Origin: Streptomyces lasiicapitis
Lineage (GTDB): Bacteria; Actinomycetota; Actinomycetes; Streptomycetales; Streptomycetaceae
Reading direction: 5' to 3'
DNA: 64,000 bases
Assembly (NCBI RefSeq): GCF_014646335.1
Contig: NZ_BMNG01000009.1
Span: 310,001-374,000 of the forward strand
In this document: positions 16,274-25,169 of the stretch, in pieces
Layout: each line of letters begins with the position of its first letter
How positions within the stretch are numbered: the first letter of the stretch is position 1
Notes under the pieces: generated by a model
What the model was told of the DNA's origin: nothing
The model's input: only the letters and a program-made list of their open reading frames with translations
Database searches by the model: none
Program-made: the position numbers and the translations under genes

Positions 16274-17797
16274 CTAGAAGAATCCCAGCTTCTTCGCCGA
16301 ATACGACACCAGCAGATTCTTCGTCTGCTGGTAGTGCTCCAGCATCATCTTGTGCGTCTCACGGCCGATGCCGGACTGCTTGTAGCCGCCGAACGCCGCG
16401 TGCGCGGGGTACGCGTGGTAGCAGTTCGTCCAGACCCGGCCCGCCTGGATCGAACGGCCCGCGCGGTACGCGGTGTTGATGTCCCGCGTCCACACCCCGG
16501 CCCCCAGGCCGTACAGCGAGTCGTTGGCGATCTTTATCGCGTCGTCGAAGTCGTTGAAGGACGTGACCGAGACGACCGGGCCGAAGATCTCCTCCTGGAA
16601 GATCCGCATCCGGTTGTCGCCCTCGAAGATCGTGGGCTGGACGTACCAGCCGCCTGCCAACTCCCCGTCATACTCGATGCGCTGGCCGCCCGTCAGGACC
16701 TTTGCACCTTCCTGCTGGCCGATGTCCAGGTACGAAAGGATCTTCTCCAGCTGGTCGTTGGAGGCCTGGGCGCCGATCATGGTGTCGGTGTCCAGCGGGT
16801 GTCCCGGCTTGATCTGTTCGGTCCGGGCGATCGCCGCCTCGAGGAACTCGCTGTAGTGGCCTCGCTGGATCAGCGCCCGCGACGGACACGTGCACACTTC
16901 GCCCTGGTTCAGGGCGAACATGGTGAAGCCCTCGAGCGCCTTGTCCCGGAAGTCGTCGTTCTTGGCCCATACGTCGTCGAAGAAGATGTTCGGGCTCTTG
17001 CCGCCGAGCTCCAGCGTGACCGGTTTGATGTTCTCGGAGGCGTACTGCATGATCAGCCGCCCCGTCGTCGTCTCCCCGGTGAACGCGACCTTCGCGACGC
17101 GCGGACTTGACGCGAGCGGCTTGCCCGCCTCCACGCCGAAGCCGTTCACGACGTTGACCACGCCGGGCGGCAGCAGATCTCCGATCACACTCAGCCAGAC
17201 ATGGATCGACGCCGGGGTCTGCTCGGCGGGCTTCAGGACGACCGCGTTCCCGGCGGCCAGCGCGGGCGCCAGCTTCCATGTCGCCATCAGGATCGGGAAG
17301 TTCCACGGAATGATCTGCGCCACCACGCCCAGCGGCTCGTGCAGGTGGTACGCGACGGTGTCGTCGTCGATCTGGCTGAGCGATCCCTCCTGCGCGCGGA
17401 TCACCCCCGCGAAGTAACGGAAGTGGTCGATGGCCAGCGGAATGTCGGCAGCCAGCGTCTCGCGCACCGGCTTGCCGTTCTCCCAGCTCTCCGCCACCGC
17501 GAGCGTCTCGAGGTTGGCCTCCATGCGGTCGGCTATCTGCCGCAGGATGGCCGCGCGCTCGCCCACCGACGTACGGCCCCAAGCCGGCGCCGCCGCGTGC
17601 GCCGCGTCCAGCGCGCGCTCCACATCCTCGGCCGTGCCCCGGGCGACCTCGGTGAACGGCTGCCCGTTGACCGGACTCGGGTTCTCGAAGTACTGCCCCC
17701 GCGCCGGCGCCACATACTCCCCGCCGATGTAGTGGTCGTACCGGGCCTGATAGGAGACGACTGCGCCCTCCGTACCGGGCGCTGCGTAACGGGCCAT
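16274..17797 (-). CDS. NAD-dependent aldehyde dehydrogenase (acetaldehyde dehydrogenase type)
   Basis: A 507-residue member of the aldehyde dehydrogenase superfamily, oxidising aldehydes to acids in the cytoplasm. The NAD-binding and catalytic features are present: IPWNFP with the following KPAEQTP, catalytic Glu in LELGGKSP, and catalytic Cys in NQGEVCTCPSR. The doubled Cys pattern and the C-terminal SGIGRE are those of ExaC/AldB-like enzymes. Start is the ATG at 17797, where GGGGAGG lies 8 bases upstream; an upstream GTG at 17818 is less likely. The next gene on the same strand is a GAF-domain regulator, a common partner of this enzyme in actinobacteria. Confidence 0.94.
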   Translation of the reverse strand: MARYAAPGTEGAVVSYQARYDHYIGGEYVAPARGQYFENPSPVNGQPFTEVARGTAEDVERALDAAHAAAPAWGRTSVGERAAILRQIADRMEANLETLAVAESWENGKPVRETLAADIPLAIDHFRYFAGVIRAQEGSLSQIDDDTVAYHLHEPLGVVAQIIPWNFPILMATWKLAPALAAGNAVVLKPAEQTPASIHVWLSVIGDLLPPGVVNVVNGFGVEAGKPLASSPRVAKVAFTGETTTGRLIMQYASENIKPVTLELGGKSPNIFFDDVWAKNDDFRDKALEGFTMFALNQGEVCTCPSRALIQRGHYSEFLEAAIARTEQIKPGHPLDTDTMIGAQASNDQLEKILSYLDIGQQEGAKVLTGGQRIEYDGELAGGWYVQPTIFEGDNRMRIFQEEIFGPVVSVTSFNDFDDAIKIANDSLYGLGAGVWTRDINTAYRAGRSIQAGRVWTNCYHAYPAHAAFGGYKQSGIGRETHKMMLEHYQQTKNLLVSYSAKKLGFF

Positions 17798-17859
17798 CTT
17801 GACTGCCTCCCCGGACACGCTGCCCGCCGTTGGACAGCTCTCCGCGCGAGGCTAGGGAC

Positions 17860-17940
17860 GCGGAGGTTGCAAGTACGTTGCGGCGTGGCCTCGTTCGAGG
17901 TGAGGTGCGGGTCGGTCTCCTTCGAGGTGAGGTGCGGGGC
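17860..17940. promoter_or_regulatory. Direct repeats upstream of the aldehyde dehydrogenase gene
   Basis: An 18-base direct repeat TTCGAGGTGAGGTGCGGG occurs at 17894-17911 and 17921-17938. A short GCAA...TTGC palindrome at 17869-17881 lies between them and the gene. They sit about 75-140 bases before the dehydrogenase start and are candidate sites for the adjacent GAF regulator. Confidence 0.4.
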
Positions 17941-18034
17941 GACTTGCCCCGCGGTGACCAGTCGTCGCAGGGCCGACGCGAGCGGGGTCGTCCCGCAGGG
18001 CGCGCGCCGGCGAAGCCCTGCCGGACGCGTGCGC

Positions 18035-19315
18035 CTAGGGGCGGCGGCCAACGGGTCTCGTCGGGCCCGCCGTCAGCTCCGTGTCCAGAGTCCGCAGTCG
18101 CGCCACGACGGGCACCGTCGGCCGCACCGCCGCCAAGGCCCGCCACACCTCCACGTCGTCCTCGCCCCACGGCGCGTGCACCCAGTCCGACAGCAGGTCG
18201 GGGTCGCCGCGCGCGATGAGCGCAGCCCGGACCTGGTCGGCCAGTCTCCGCCGCAACCGCACCACCGCGGGCGCCTGCGACCCCGGCAGCAACGGGCCCG
18301 CGTACGCCGTGACAGCCGCTGTCACCGCCCCGCACCCCAGCCGCCGCTCCACGACATCCACATCCGACGTCACCGGAACCGCGAGGCGGTACGGACGCGA
18401 CCGCAGCACCTCCGGCCCCAGCACCTGACGCAGCCGCGCCAGCTCCGCCCGCAACGTCACCGGCGTCACCGACTCGTCCGCGTACAGCGCGCACAGCAAC
18501 TCCTCCCCGCTCAGCCCCTCTGGGTGACGGGCGAGCAGCACCACGATCTCGCTGTGCCGACGGCTCAGCCGCAGCTTGCGGCCGCCCACGACCAGCAGGC
18601 CCTCGTCCCGCCCGAGAGCCGCCAGCTCCAGCGTCCCGTCTACCTCCACCGGTGGTGCGAGCAGGGCCAGTTGGGACTCCGCCGCACGGGCGACGGCCTG
18701 CACGAAGGCCAGGCTGTGCGGGTGCGCCAGGCCGTCCCCGCCGGTGATGTCGACGGCCCCGAGCAGCCGGCCGGAGCGGGGATCGTGCACCGGAGCCGCC
18801 GCGCACGTCCACGGCTGCACCCTGCGCACGAAGTGTTCCGTCGCGAACACCTGCACCGGCCTGTCCACGGCGACCGCCGTCCCCGGCGCGTTCGTGCCCA
18901 TCGCCGACTCCGCCCACCGCGCGCCCGGCACGAAGTTCATCCGCCCCGCCCGTAACCGCGTGGCCGGATGACCCTCGACCCAGAGCAGCCTGCCGTGCGC
19001 GTCGCACACCGCCAGCAAGTGCTCCCCGTCCTTGGCGAATCCGCCCACCAACTCGCGGAACAGCGGCATCACCCGTGACAGCGGATGCTCCGCCCGATAC
19101 GCCCCCAGGTCCCCGGCCGTCAGCTCGACCGAGGCACCGGTGTCCTCCGGGCTGACCCGCGCCCGCGCCGAGCGGCGCCAGGACTCGGCGACCACGGAAC
19201 GCACGGGGCGCGCCACGGTTCCCGCGGCCGTGAACCGTTCATGCGCGCTCCGCATCGTCCGCACCCGCTCGGCCGGGTCGGCGCCGGGCTCCAGGGCCAG
19301 CCATGGATCGGTCAA
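18035..19315 (-). CDS. GAF-domain transcriptional regulator of the aldehyde dehydrogenase
   Basis: A 426-residue protein with an N-terminal region similar to AcoR-type activators (AESWRRSARARV near residue 45), a GAF sensor domain (about 75-205; GTNAPGTAVAVDRPVQV), and a C-terminal winged-helix-like segment (about 235-300; LSRRHSEIVVLLARHPEGLSGE). It lacks the AAA+ sigma-54 activation domain found in AcoR. Upstream position and shared strand with the dehydrogenase indicate that it controls that gene, with an aldehyde or alcohol as the likely signal. DNA-binding mode is inferred. Confidence 0.85.
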   Translation of the reverse strand: MTDPWLALEPGADPAERVRTMRSAHERFTAAGTVARPVRSVVAESWRRSARARVSPEDTGASVELTAGDLGAYRAEHPLSRVMPLFRELVGGFAKDGEHLLAVCDAHGRLLWVEGHPATRLRAGRMNFVPGARWAESAMGTNAPGTAVAVDRPVQVFATEHFVRRVQPWTCAAAPVHDPRSGRLLGAVDITGGDGLAHPHSLAFVQAVARAAESQLALLAPPVEVDGTLELAALGRDEGLLVVGGRKLRLSRRHSEIVVLLARHPEGLSGEELLCALYADESVTPVTLRAELARLRQVLGPEVLRSRPYRLAVPVTSDVDVVERRLGCGAVTAAVTAYAGPLLPGSQAPAVVRLRRRLADQVRAALIARGDPDLLSDWVHAPWGEDDVEVWRALAAVRPTVPVVARLRTLDTELTAGPTRPVGRRP

Positions 19316-19462
19316 CTAGGGCCTCCCGGGACGGCGATGCGGTGCTGACATCGTCACCCCGGGAACAGAAGCCGACAAGCGTCCGCGCACTGACACTGGC
19401 CGGTCTTCGGCCGCCGCCCGTTTCGGCGTGACGCGTGCGGCGAAGCCCGAAAGGTGGGGCGC

Positions 19463-20170
19463 TCAGGCGAAGTTCACCATGCGTATGTAGCGCGTCCAGT
19501 CCCAGTGCCGACCGGGGTCGGTGTGATCGGTCCCCGGAACCTCGACGTGGCCGATGATGTGCTCACGGTTCTTCGGGATGCCGTACTTCTTGCAGATCGC
19601 GGCGGTCAGGGCGGCCGACTGTTCGTACATCTCATCCGTGAAGTACTCCGGCTGATCCACCCACCCTTCGTGTTCGATGCCGATGCTGCGTGTGTTGTAG
19701 CTCCAATTCCCGGCGTGCCAGCCGACGTTGCGTTCACGGACGCACTGCGCGATGTGCCCGTCCGCCGAACGGACCACGTAGTGCGCGGAGACCTTCTTCG
19801 CCGGGTTCTTGAAGATGGCGAGCGTGTCGGCGTACGTCTCCTGCGTGACGTGAATGATCACGTAGTTGATCGGATAGCTGCTCGGGCGGTTGGAGGCGGT
19901 GTAGTTGGAGGTACTGGCCGGCGCCCATTCGGCCGGGGGATAGTCGACGGCGCGCGGAGCGGCTACGGCGTGATGGGTGGTCAGGAGAGCTGAGGGGACC
20001 GCGGCGAGGGCCGCGCCCTGGAGCAGCCGACGCCTGCTCGGCAGCAGCGTCCTCGGTCCTTCCTGTATGTCGTTCCCGATCTCGTTCCCGCTGGCTGGTG
20101 TCTCGTTCTGTCGCGTTTCCTGTCGTGTTTCTTGTGGCGTGTCCTTCGCTAGGTCTCTTGCTCGACGCAT
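19463..20170 (-). CDS. Tat-exported N-acetylmuramoyl-L-alanine amidase (amidase_2)
   Basis: A 235-residue enzyme that cleaves the bond between MurNAc and the peptide stem of peptidoglycan. A twin-arginine signal is visible near residues 45-70 (SRRRLLQG then a hydrophobic stretch ending AVAAP). The amidase fold shows IIHVTQ with the first zinc His, WHAGNWSYNTRSIGIEHEG, and GHVEV..DHTDPGRHWDW with the remaining zinc ligands. The N-terminal 44 residues are polar and repetitive (Thr/Gln/Glu-rich), so a later start is possible. It is exported and probably acts in wall turnover. It stands alone. Confidence 0.9.
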   Translation of the reverse strand: MRRARDLAKDTPQETRQETRQNETPASGNEIGNDIQEGPRTLLPSRRRLLQGAALAAVPSALLTTHHAVAAPRAVDYPPAEWAPASTSNYTASNRPSSYPINYVIIHVTQETYADTLAIFKNPAKKVSAHYVVRSADGHIAQCVRERNVGWHAGNWSYNTRSIGIEHEGWVDQPEYFTDEMYEQSAALTAAICKKYGIPKNREHIIGHVEVPGTDHTDPGRHWDWTRYIRMVNFA

Positions 20171-20444
20171 GGCTGATCTGCCTCTCGGTGGGGGAGCAGA
20201 TGGGCGGCACGGGTCCTGGGGGAGGGATGTGGGGAGCGTGGGGAGTGTGGGAACCGTCGCCGGAGCGGCGGTGGCTTCACGCGAATTACGTTACGGGCCT
20301 TGTTCGTTGAGGTGGAAGGGCCTGTGGGACATCTGTGCACGACACGGCGCCTGTGGAAAACCCGCTCACCCGTGTGGGGGACAGAGGCAGCCGGGCGGCG
20401 GGGTCGGCCTCTCCGCACCCCCCACACCACCCCCACCAGCTCCC

Positions 20445-21779
20445 CTACGCCACCCCCGCCGGATCATCAAGCACCGCCCGCACCACGGCGTGAGCCGCCC
20501 CCAGCAGCGGACCGTCCGACCCGATGCCGGAGACCACGACGTCGCAGCCCGGCCCCGTGATGCGCCGCCCCAACTCGCCCTCCAGCGAGGGAAGAAGCCA
20601 CGGAGCGAGCCGGGACAGAGCGCCCCCGAGCACCACCGCCCGCGGATCCAGGAGGTTCACCGCCCCGGTGAGGGCGATCCCCAGCGCCGCCCCGGCATCA
20701 CGCAACGCCGCCCGCACCCGCTCATCGCCGGCGGCGGCCCGCTCGGCGAGCACCGCGACCCGTCCCGCCCCGGGCGGCAGACCGGCGGCCCGCAGCACCG
20801 CCTCCTCGCCGGCGTACTGCTCCAGACACCCGCGCCCGCCGCACGCGCACTCCGGCCCCTCCGGCCACACGGGTACGTGCCCCAACTCGCCCGCGAAACC
20901 CCGGCTTCCACGCAGCAGCCGACCGTCGACGACCAGCGCCGCGCCGATTCCGATCTCCGCCGACACATGCAGGAAGTCCGCCGGTGCCGTGTCGCCGAGC
21001 CACAGCTCCGCGAGGGCGCCGAAGTTCGCCTCGTTGTCCACGGTCAGGGGCAGCTCCGTCGGCAGCCAGGTGCCGAGGTCGGCGTCGTGCCAGTCGAGAT
21101 TGGGGGCGCGTACGACGGTGTGCGTGTCGCGCGCGACCAGGCCGGGGACGGCGATCGCGAGACCGGCCGGACGCAGCCCTTCCAGTTCGGCTTCCTCGAT
21201 CACCTGCCGCACGAGCGACACGAGGTCCGCGAGCACGGGCTCCGGCGCGCGTCCCCTGTTGCCGACTTGCCGCACGGCACGCGCGCGTACCGCACCGCGC
21301 AGATCGACGGCGCACACCGCCAGATGATCGACGCCGACCTCCGCGCCGATACCGGCCGGCCCTCGCGCGCTGACCGCGAGTGCGGAGCCGGGGCGGCCCA
21401 CCCTCGCCGGGCGCTCGGGACCCAGCTCTTCCAGGAGACCCGTCCGGATCAGCTCGTCCACCAACGTGGAGACGGCGGCCCGGGTCAGGCCGATCCGTGA
21501 GGCGACGGCGGCCCGGGAGAGCGGTCCGTGGGCGGCGACGGTGTGCATGACCCGTGAGAGGTTGCGGCGACGCATCCCCTGCTGGGTGTCAGGAAGGTGC
21601 CCCTGCCGACTGTCGGGCTCCCGCTCCCGCGGGGTGACGGGCCGCCGACTCCCGGAGGCGTCGGGCCGCCGCCCGCGCCGGTCGTCCGACAACTCCGCGG
21701 AACGCACGGAACGTACCCCCAGAGACGGCACACCCGCCCCTGCCCGCTCCTCCGTACCGTCACGCCCCATGTGCCCCAT
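20445..21779 (-). CDS. ROK-family transcriptional regulator (XylR-like)
   Basis: A protein of up to 444 residues with a winged helix-turn-helix near 69-130 (RRNLSRVMHTV, then SRAAVASRIGLTRAAVSTLV) and a ROK sugar-kinase-like domain. The latter has the zinc motif CACGGRGCLEQYAG and the sugar-site ELGH. The first 65 residues are Arg/Pro-rich and disordered, and the true start may be the Met at about 21575. As annotated, the start overlaps the end of the xylulokinase gene by 20 bases, so the genes are cotranscribed. It is expected to repress the xylose genes and respond to xylose. Family call is secure. Confidence 0.9.
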   Translation of the reverse strand: MGHMGRDGTEERAGAGVPSLGVRSVRSAELSDDRRGRRPDASGSRRPVTPREREPDSRQGHLPDTQQGMRRRNLSRVMHTVAAHGPLSRAAVASRIGLTRAAVSTLVDELIRTGLLEELGPERPARVGRPGSALAVSARGPAGIGAEVGVDHLAVCAVDLRGAVRARAVRQVGNRGRAPEPVLADLVSLVRQVIEEAELEGLRPAGLAIAVPGLVARDTHTVVRAPNLDWHDADLGTWLPTELPLTVDNEANFGALAELWLGDTAPADFLHVSAEIGIGAALVVDGRLLRGSRGFAGELGHVPVWPEGPECACGGRGCLEQYAGEEAVLRAAGLPPGAGRVAVLAERAAAGDERVRAALRDAGAALGIALTGAVNLLDPRAVVLGGALSRLAPWLLPSLEGELGRRITGPGCDVVVSGIGSDGPLLGAAHAVVRAVLDDPAGVA

Positions 21780-23205
21780 CCAACAAGGAAGCAGACTCGG
21801 AGAGAAGCGACGAGATCCTGGAGAGCGTAGCCTCGTCCCGTTCGACCGCGTCGAGGACGGGCCCGCGCGCCGTGCCCCAGCGCCGCGCCACCGCGGCCGG
21901 ATCCTCCCCGGTCAGCAGGCCGGCGGCCTGTGCGGCGGCACCCAGCGCGACGAGTTCACGGGCCTCGGGGATCTGCACGGGCCTTCCGGAGAGACGCCGT
22001 ACGGTCTCCTGCCATGCCGTGCCCCGTGCTCCGCCGCCGATGAGGAGGAGCGGTTCGGAACGGTCGGCGTCCGCGTCCAAGACGGCGTCCAGTGCGCCAA
22101 GGAGGGCGTGCACCGCGCCGTCGTACGCCCCTTGGAGCACCTGGCCGGGCGTTGTGTCATGGCGAAGGCCGTGCAGCATCCCCGAGGCGTGCGGCAGGTC
22201 CGGGGTCCGCTCGCCGTCCAGGTAGGGGAGCACGGTGACGGCTCCGCCCGGCCGCACGGCCTCCCGGTCGAGGCTCAGGAGCGCGGCCACCTTGTCGATG
22301 GCCAGGGTGCAGTTGAGCGTGCAGGCCAGCGGCAGCCAGGCACCGCGCGCGTCCGCGAAACCGGCCACCGTTCCGGTCGGGTCCGTGGGACGGCGCTCGG
22401 AGACGGCGTACACCGTGCCGGACGTGCCGAGGCTCAGCACGGGTGTGCCCGGGCGCAGCCCTAGCCCCAGGGCGGCGGCCGCGTTGTCGCCCGCACCGGG
22501 GGCCACCAGCGTCCCCTTGGAGAAGGGCAGTTCACTGTCGGCGTACACCGTGCCGGCGACTTCCCCGGAGTGCACCACGCGCGGCAGGAGCGCCGGGTCG
22601 AGGTCCACCAGACGGAGGATCTCCTCGTCGTACGACTCGGTCGCCGATGCCCACCACCCCGTCCCGGAGACGTCGCTGCGGTCGGTGGTCCCGGATCCCG
22701 TCAGGCGCTGCGTGAGGTAGTCGTGGGGGAGGCGCACCGCCGCCGTGGCGCGGGCCGACGCGGGCTCGTGCTCGGCGAGCCAGGCCCACTTGGTGACCGT
22801 GAACGACGGTGCAGGGACGCTGCCGACCCGATCCGCCCACGCCTTGGCGCCGCCCAGCTCCTCGACCAGACGCCGGGCCTGCGGTGCGGACCGTACGTCG
22901 TTCCACAGCAGCGCGGGCCGCACGGGCCTGCCACGGGCGTCCAGCGTGACCAGTCCGTGCTGCTGACCGCCGACCGACACCGCGGCGGCCTCCCGCGCGG
23001 CCGTGCCGCACTGGCGCAGCGCCTCGCACAGGGCGTCCCACCACTGCTCGGGATCGCTCTCCCGGCCGGCCCCGGCGGTGACCGTGTGGGGCGCCTGGCC
23101 GCTCGCCACGACCTCCCCGGTGGCCGCGTCGACGACCAGGACCTTGGTGGACTGCGTGGAGCTGTCCACTCCGACGACGAGGGGGCCTGATGGCGCTGAT
23201 GACAT
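21760..23205 (-). CDS. xylB: Xylulokinase
   Basis: A 481-residue FGGY-family kinase that phosphorylates D-xylulose to xylulose 5-phosphate. The N-terminal phosphate motif GVDSSTQSTK (12-21), the QQHG substrate motif (about 100-103), LLWND and the C-terminal GGGARG adenosine-binding motif are in the usual order. Length is standard for XylB. It is divergent from the xylose isomerase gene 136 bases away and is followed by an overlapping ROK regulator, which makes a complete xylose utilisation unit. Confidence 0.95.
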   Translation of the reverse strand: MSSAPSGPLVVGVDSSTQSTKVLVVDAATGEVVASGQAPHTVTAGAGRESDPEQWWDALCEALRQCGTAAREAAAVSVGGQQHGLVTLDARGRPVRPALLWNDVRSAPQARRLVEELGGAKAWADRVGSVPAPSFTVTKWAWLAEHEPASARATAAVRLPHDYLTQRLTGSGTTDRSDVSGTGWWASATESYDEEILRLVDLDPALLPRVVHSGEVAGTVYADSELPFSKGTLVAPGAGDNAAAALGLGLRPGTPVLSLGTSGTVYAVSERRPTDPTGTVAGFADARGAWLPLACTLNCTLAIDKVAALLSLDREAVRPGGAVTVLPYLDGERTPDLPHASGMLHGLRHDTTPGQVLQGAYDGAVHALLGALDAVLDADADRSEPLLLIGGGARGTAWQETVRRLSGRPVQIPEARELVALGAAAQAAGLLTGEDPAAVARRWGTARGPVLDAVERDEATLSRISSLLSESASLLDGAHGA

Positions 23206-23341
23206 CCGCGACTCCGTTCTGGCGGCTCTCCCGGGCGTCTGTCCGGGAACTTGCTTCCTTCGACCTTCCCAGCGGTGCTTGGTGATACTAATTTGTCAAT
23301 CGCCATGACGAAATGGTCGAGGAGCCGGCAAGGAGTCGCAC
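23206..23341. promoter_or_regulatory. Divergent xylA/xylB promoter region
   Basis: The 136-base gap between divergent xylB and xylA contains the only AT-rich patch nearby (23284-23302, with TTGACAAATTAG on the minus strand), where a perfect -35 TTGACA can be read toward xylB. AAGGAG at 23329-23334 is the xylA ribosome site. The ROK regulator is expected to bind here. Confidence 0.5.
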
Positions 23342-24508
23342 ATGAACTACCAGCCCACCCCTGAGGACAAGTTCAGCTTCGGCCTGTGGACCGTCGGCTG
23401 GCAGGGCAGGGACCCCTTCGGGGACGCCACCCGGGCCCCGCTGGACCCGGCCGACTCCGTACGGCATCTGGCCGAACTGGGTGCCTACGGAGTGACCTTC
23501 CACGACGACGACCTCATCCCCTTCGGATCGACCGACGCCGAACGCGCGGGGCACATCAAGCGCTTCCGGGAAGCCCTGGACGCGACCGGCGTCGTCGTGC
23601 CGATGGCCACCACGAACCTGTTCACGCACCCGGTCTTCAAGGACGGCGCGTTCACCGCCAACGACCGCGACGTGCGCCGCTACGCGCTGCGCAAGACGAT
23701 CCGCAACATCGACCTCGCGGCCGAGCTCGGCGCGCGCACGTACGTCGCCTGGGGCGGCAGGGAGGGTGCGGAGTCCGGCGCCGCCAAGGACGTACGAGAC
23801 GCCTTGGAGCGAATGAAGGAAGCCTTCGATCTGCTCGGCGAGTATGTGACCGAGCAGGGGTACGACCTGCGCTTCGCCATCGAGCCCAAGCCGAACGAGC
23901 CGCGCGGCGACATCCTGCTGCCCACCGTCGGCCACGCCCTCGCGTTCATCGAGCGCCTGGAGCGGCCCGAACTGTACGGCGTGAACCCCGAAGTGGGCCA
24001 CGAGCAGATGGCGGGCCTCAACTTCCCGCACGGCATCGCCCAGGCCCTATGGGCGGGCAAGCTCTTCCACATCGACCTCAACGGCCAGAACGGCATCAAG
24101 TACGACCAGGACCTGCGGTTCGGCGCGGGCGATCTGCGCAGCGCCTTCTGGCTGGTCGACCTCCTGGAGAGGGGCGGTTACGAGGGGCCGCGCCACTTCG
24201 ACTTCAAGCCGCCGCGTACGGAGGACGACGCCGGAGTATGGGCTTCCGCGGCGGGGTGCATGCGCAACTACCTGATCCTGCGTGAGCGTGCGGCCGCCTT
24301 CCGCGCGGACCCCGACGTGGTCGAAGCGCTGCGCGAGGCGCGCCTGCACGAGCTGACGCGGCCCACCGCCGAGGACGGGCTGGCCGGTCTCCTCGCCGAC
24401 CGCGGCGCCTACGAAGCCTTCGACGTGGACGGGGCCGCCGCGCGCGGCATGGCCTTCGAGAGGCTCGACCAGTTGGCCATGGATCACTTGTTGGGCGTAC
24501 GGAGCTGA
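23342..24508 (+). CDS. xylA: Xylose isomerase
   Basis: A 388-residue class I xylose isomerase, the usual length for Streptomyces. All residues known for catalysis and the two metals fall at the standard numbering: His54, Asp57, Glu181, Lys183, Glu217, His220, Asp245, Asp255, Asp257 and Asp287. It interconverts D-xylose and D-xylulose (and glucose/fructose). Start ATG follows AAGGAG with 7-base spacing. It is divergent from xylB and the ROK regulator. Confidence 0.98.
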   Translation: MNYQPTPEDKFSFGLWTVGWQGRDPFGDATRAPLDPADSVRHLAELGAYGVTFHDDDLIPFGSTDAERAGHIKRFREALDATGVVVPMATTNLFTHPVFKDGAFTANDRDVRRYALRKTIRNIDLAAELGARTYVAWGGREGAESGAAKDVRDALERMKEAFDLLGEYVTEQGYDLRFAIEPKPNEPRGDILLPTVGHALAFIERLERPELYGVNPEVGHEQMAGLNFPHGIAQALWAGKLFHIDLNGQNGIKYDQDLRFGAGDLRSAFWLVDLLERGGYEGPRHFDFKPPRTEDDAGVWASAAGCMRNYLILRERAAAFRADPDVVEALREARLHELTRPTAEDGLAGLLADRGAYEAFDVDGAAARGMAFERLDQLAMDHLLGVRS

Positions 24509-24626
24509 CGCCGGGCGCGGCGGTGCGGCCCTGCGTGTGCCGGAATCGTCCGGTCCGTGGGATGGGCGTGTAGCAACTTCCGCGCAAGGGTCGCCTCTTG
24601 ACCGATTCGAGGCGACTCTTGGTGGT

Positions 24627-25112
24627 ATGACCACGCCGCCGGTTCCACCGCAGCCTCCCCGTCCGCCGGGTGACGTACCCCCTCCGGGGGGTGGCGACTT
24701 CGGCCCGCCTCCCGGAGGGTACGGCCCTCCTGGAGGCGGGTACGGGCCGCCTCCCGGGGACGACGGGCTGCCGCCCCAGTCGCCGCGCGGCGGACCGCCC
24801 GGCCGACGCAACAGGCTGTTCATCCTGCTCGCCGCGCTCGTCGCCGCCGGAGTCGTCGCCGCGGTGGCCGTCGTCGCCACCGGGGACGACGACTCCCCGG
24901 ACAGGAAGAGCCCGACCAAGAGCAGCAAGAGCAGCGATCCCCGGCCCACGCCGTCACTGAGCATCCCGTCGGAGATCCCCACGGAACTGCCGAGCGACCT
25001 GCCCAGTGACATCCCGACCCGGCTGCCCAGCGACCTCCCCACGCTGCCCACGGGGCTGCCCAGCGACCTCGAATCGCTGCTCCCCACGGCTGCGGCCCAC
25101 GAGGCGCCGTAG
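24627..25112 (+). CDS. Single-pass membrane protein with Pro/Gly-rich N-terminus
   Basis: A 161-residue protein. Residues 1-60 are Pro/Gly-rich with repeating GGYGPP units, about 62-85 form one membrane helix (FILLAALVAAGVVAAVAVVA), and the outer part is Ser/Pro-rich with repeats of the type LPSDLP. The ATG at 24627 is used because codons before it lack this character; the ribosome site is weak. Such architecture is common among Streptomyces surface proteins of unknown role. No enzymatic domain is present. It appears monocistronic between xylA and a convergent esterase gene. Confidence 0.72.
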   Translation: MTTPPVPPQPPRPPGDVPPPGGGDFGPPPGGYGPPGGGYGPPPGDDGLPPQSPRGGPPGRRNRLFILLAALVAAGVVAAVAVVATGDDDSPDRKSPTKSSKSSDPRPTPSLSIPSEIPTELPSDLPSDIPTRLPSDLPTLPTGLPSDLESLLPTAAAHEAP

Positions 25113-25169
25113 CCGCCTCACGGAACCACTGCCCCGGCCCTCACGAAACCGCTGTCCAGAAGAGGGCGG

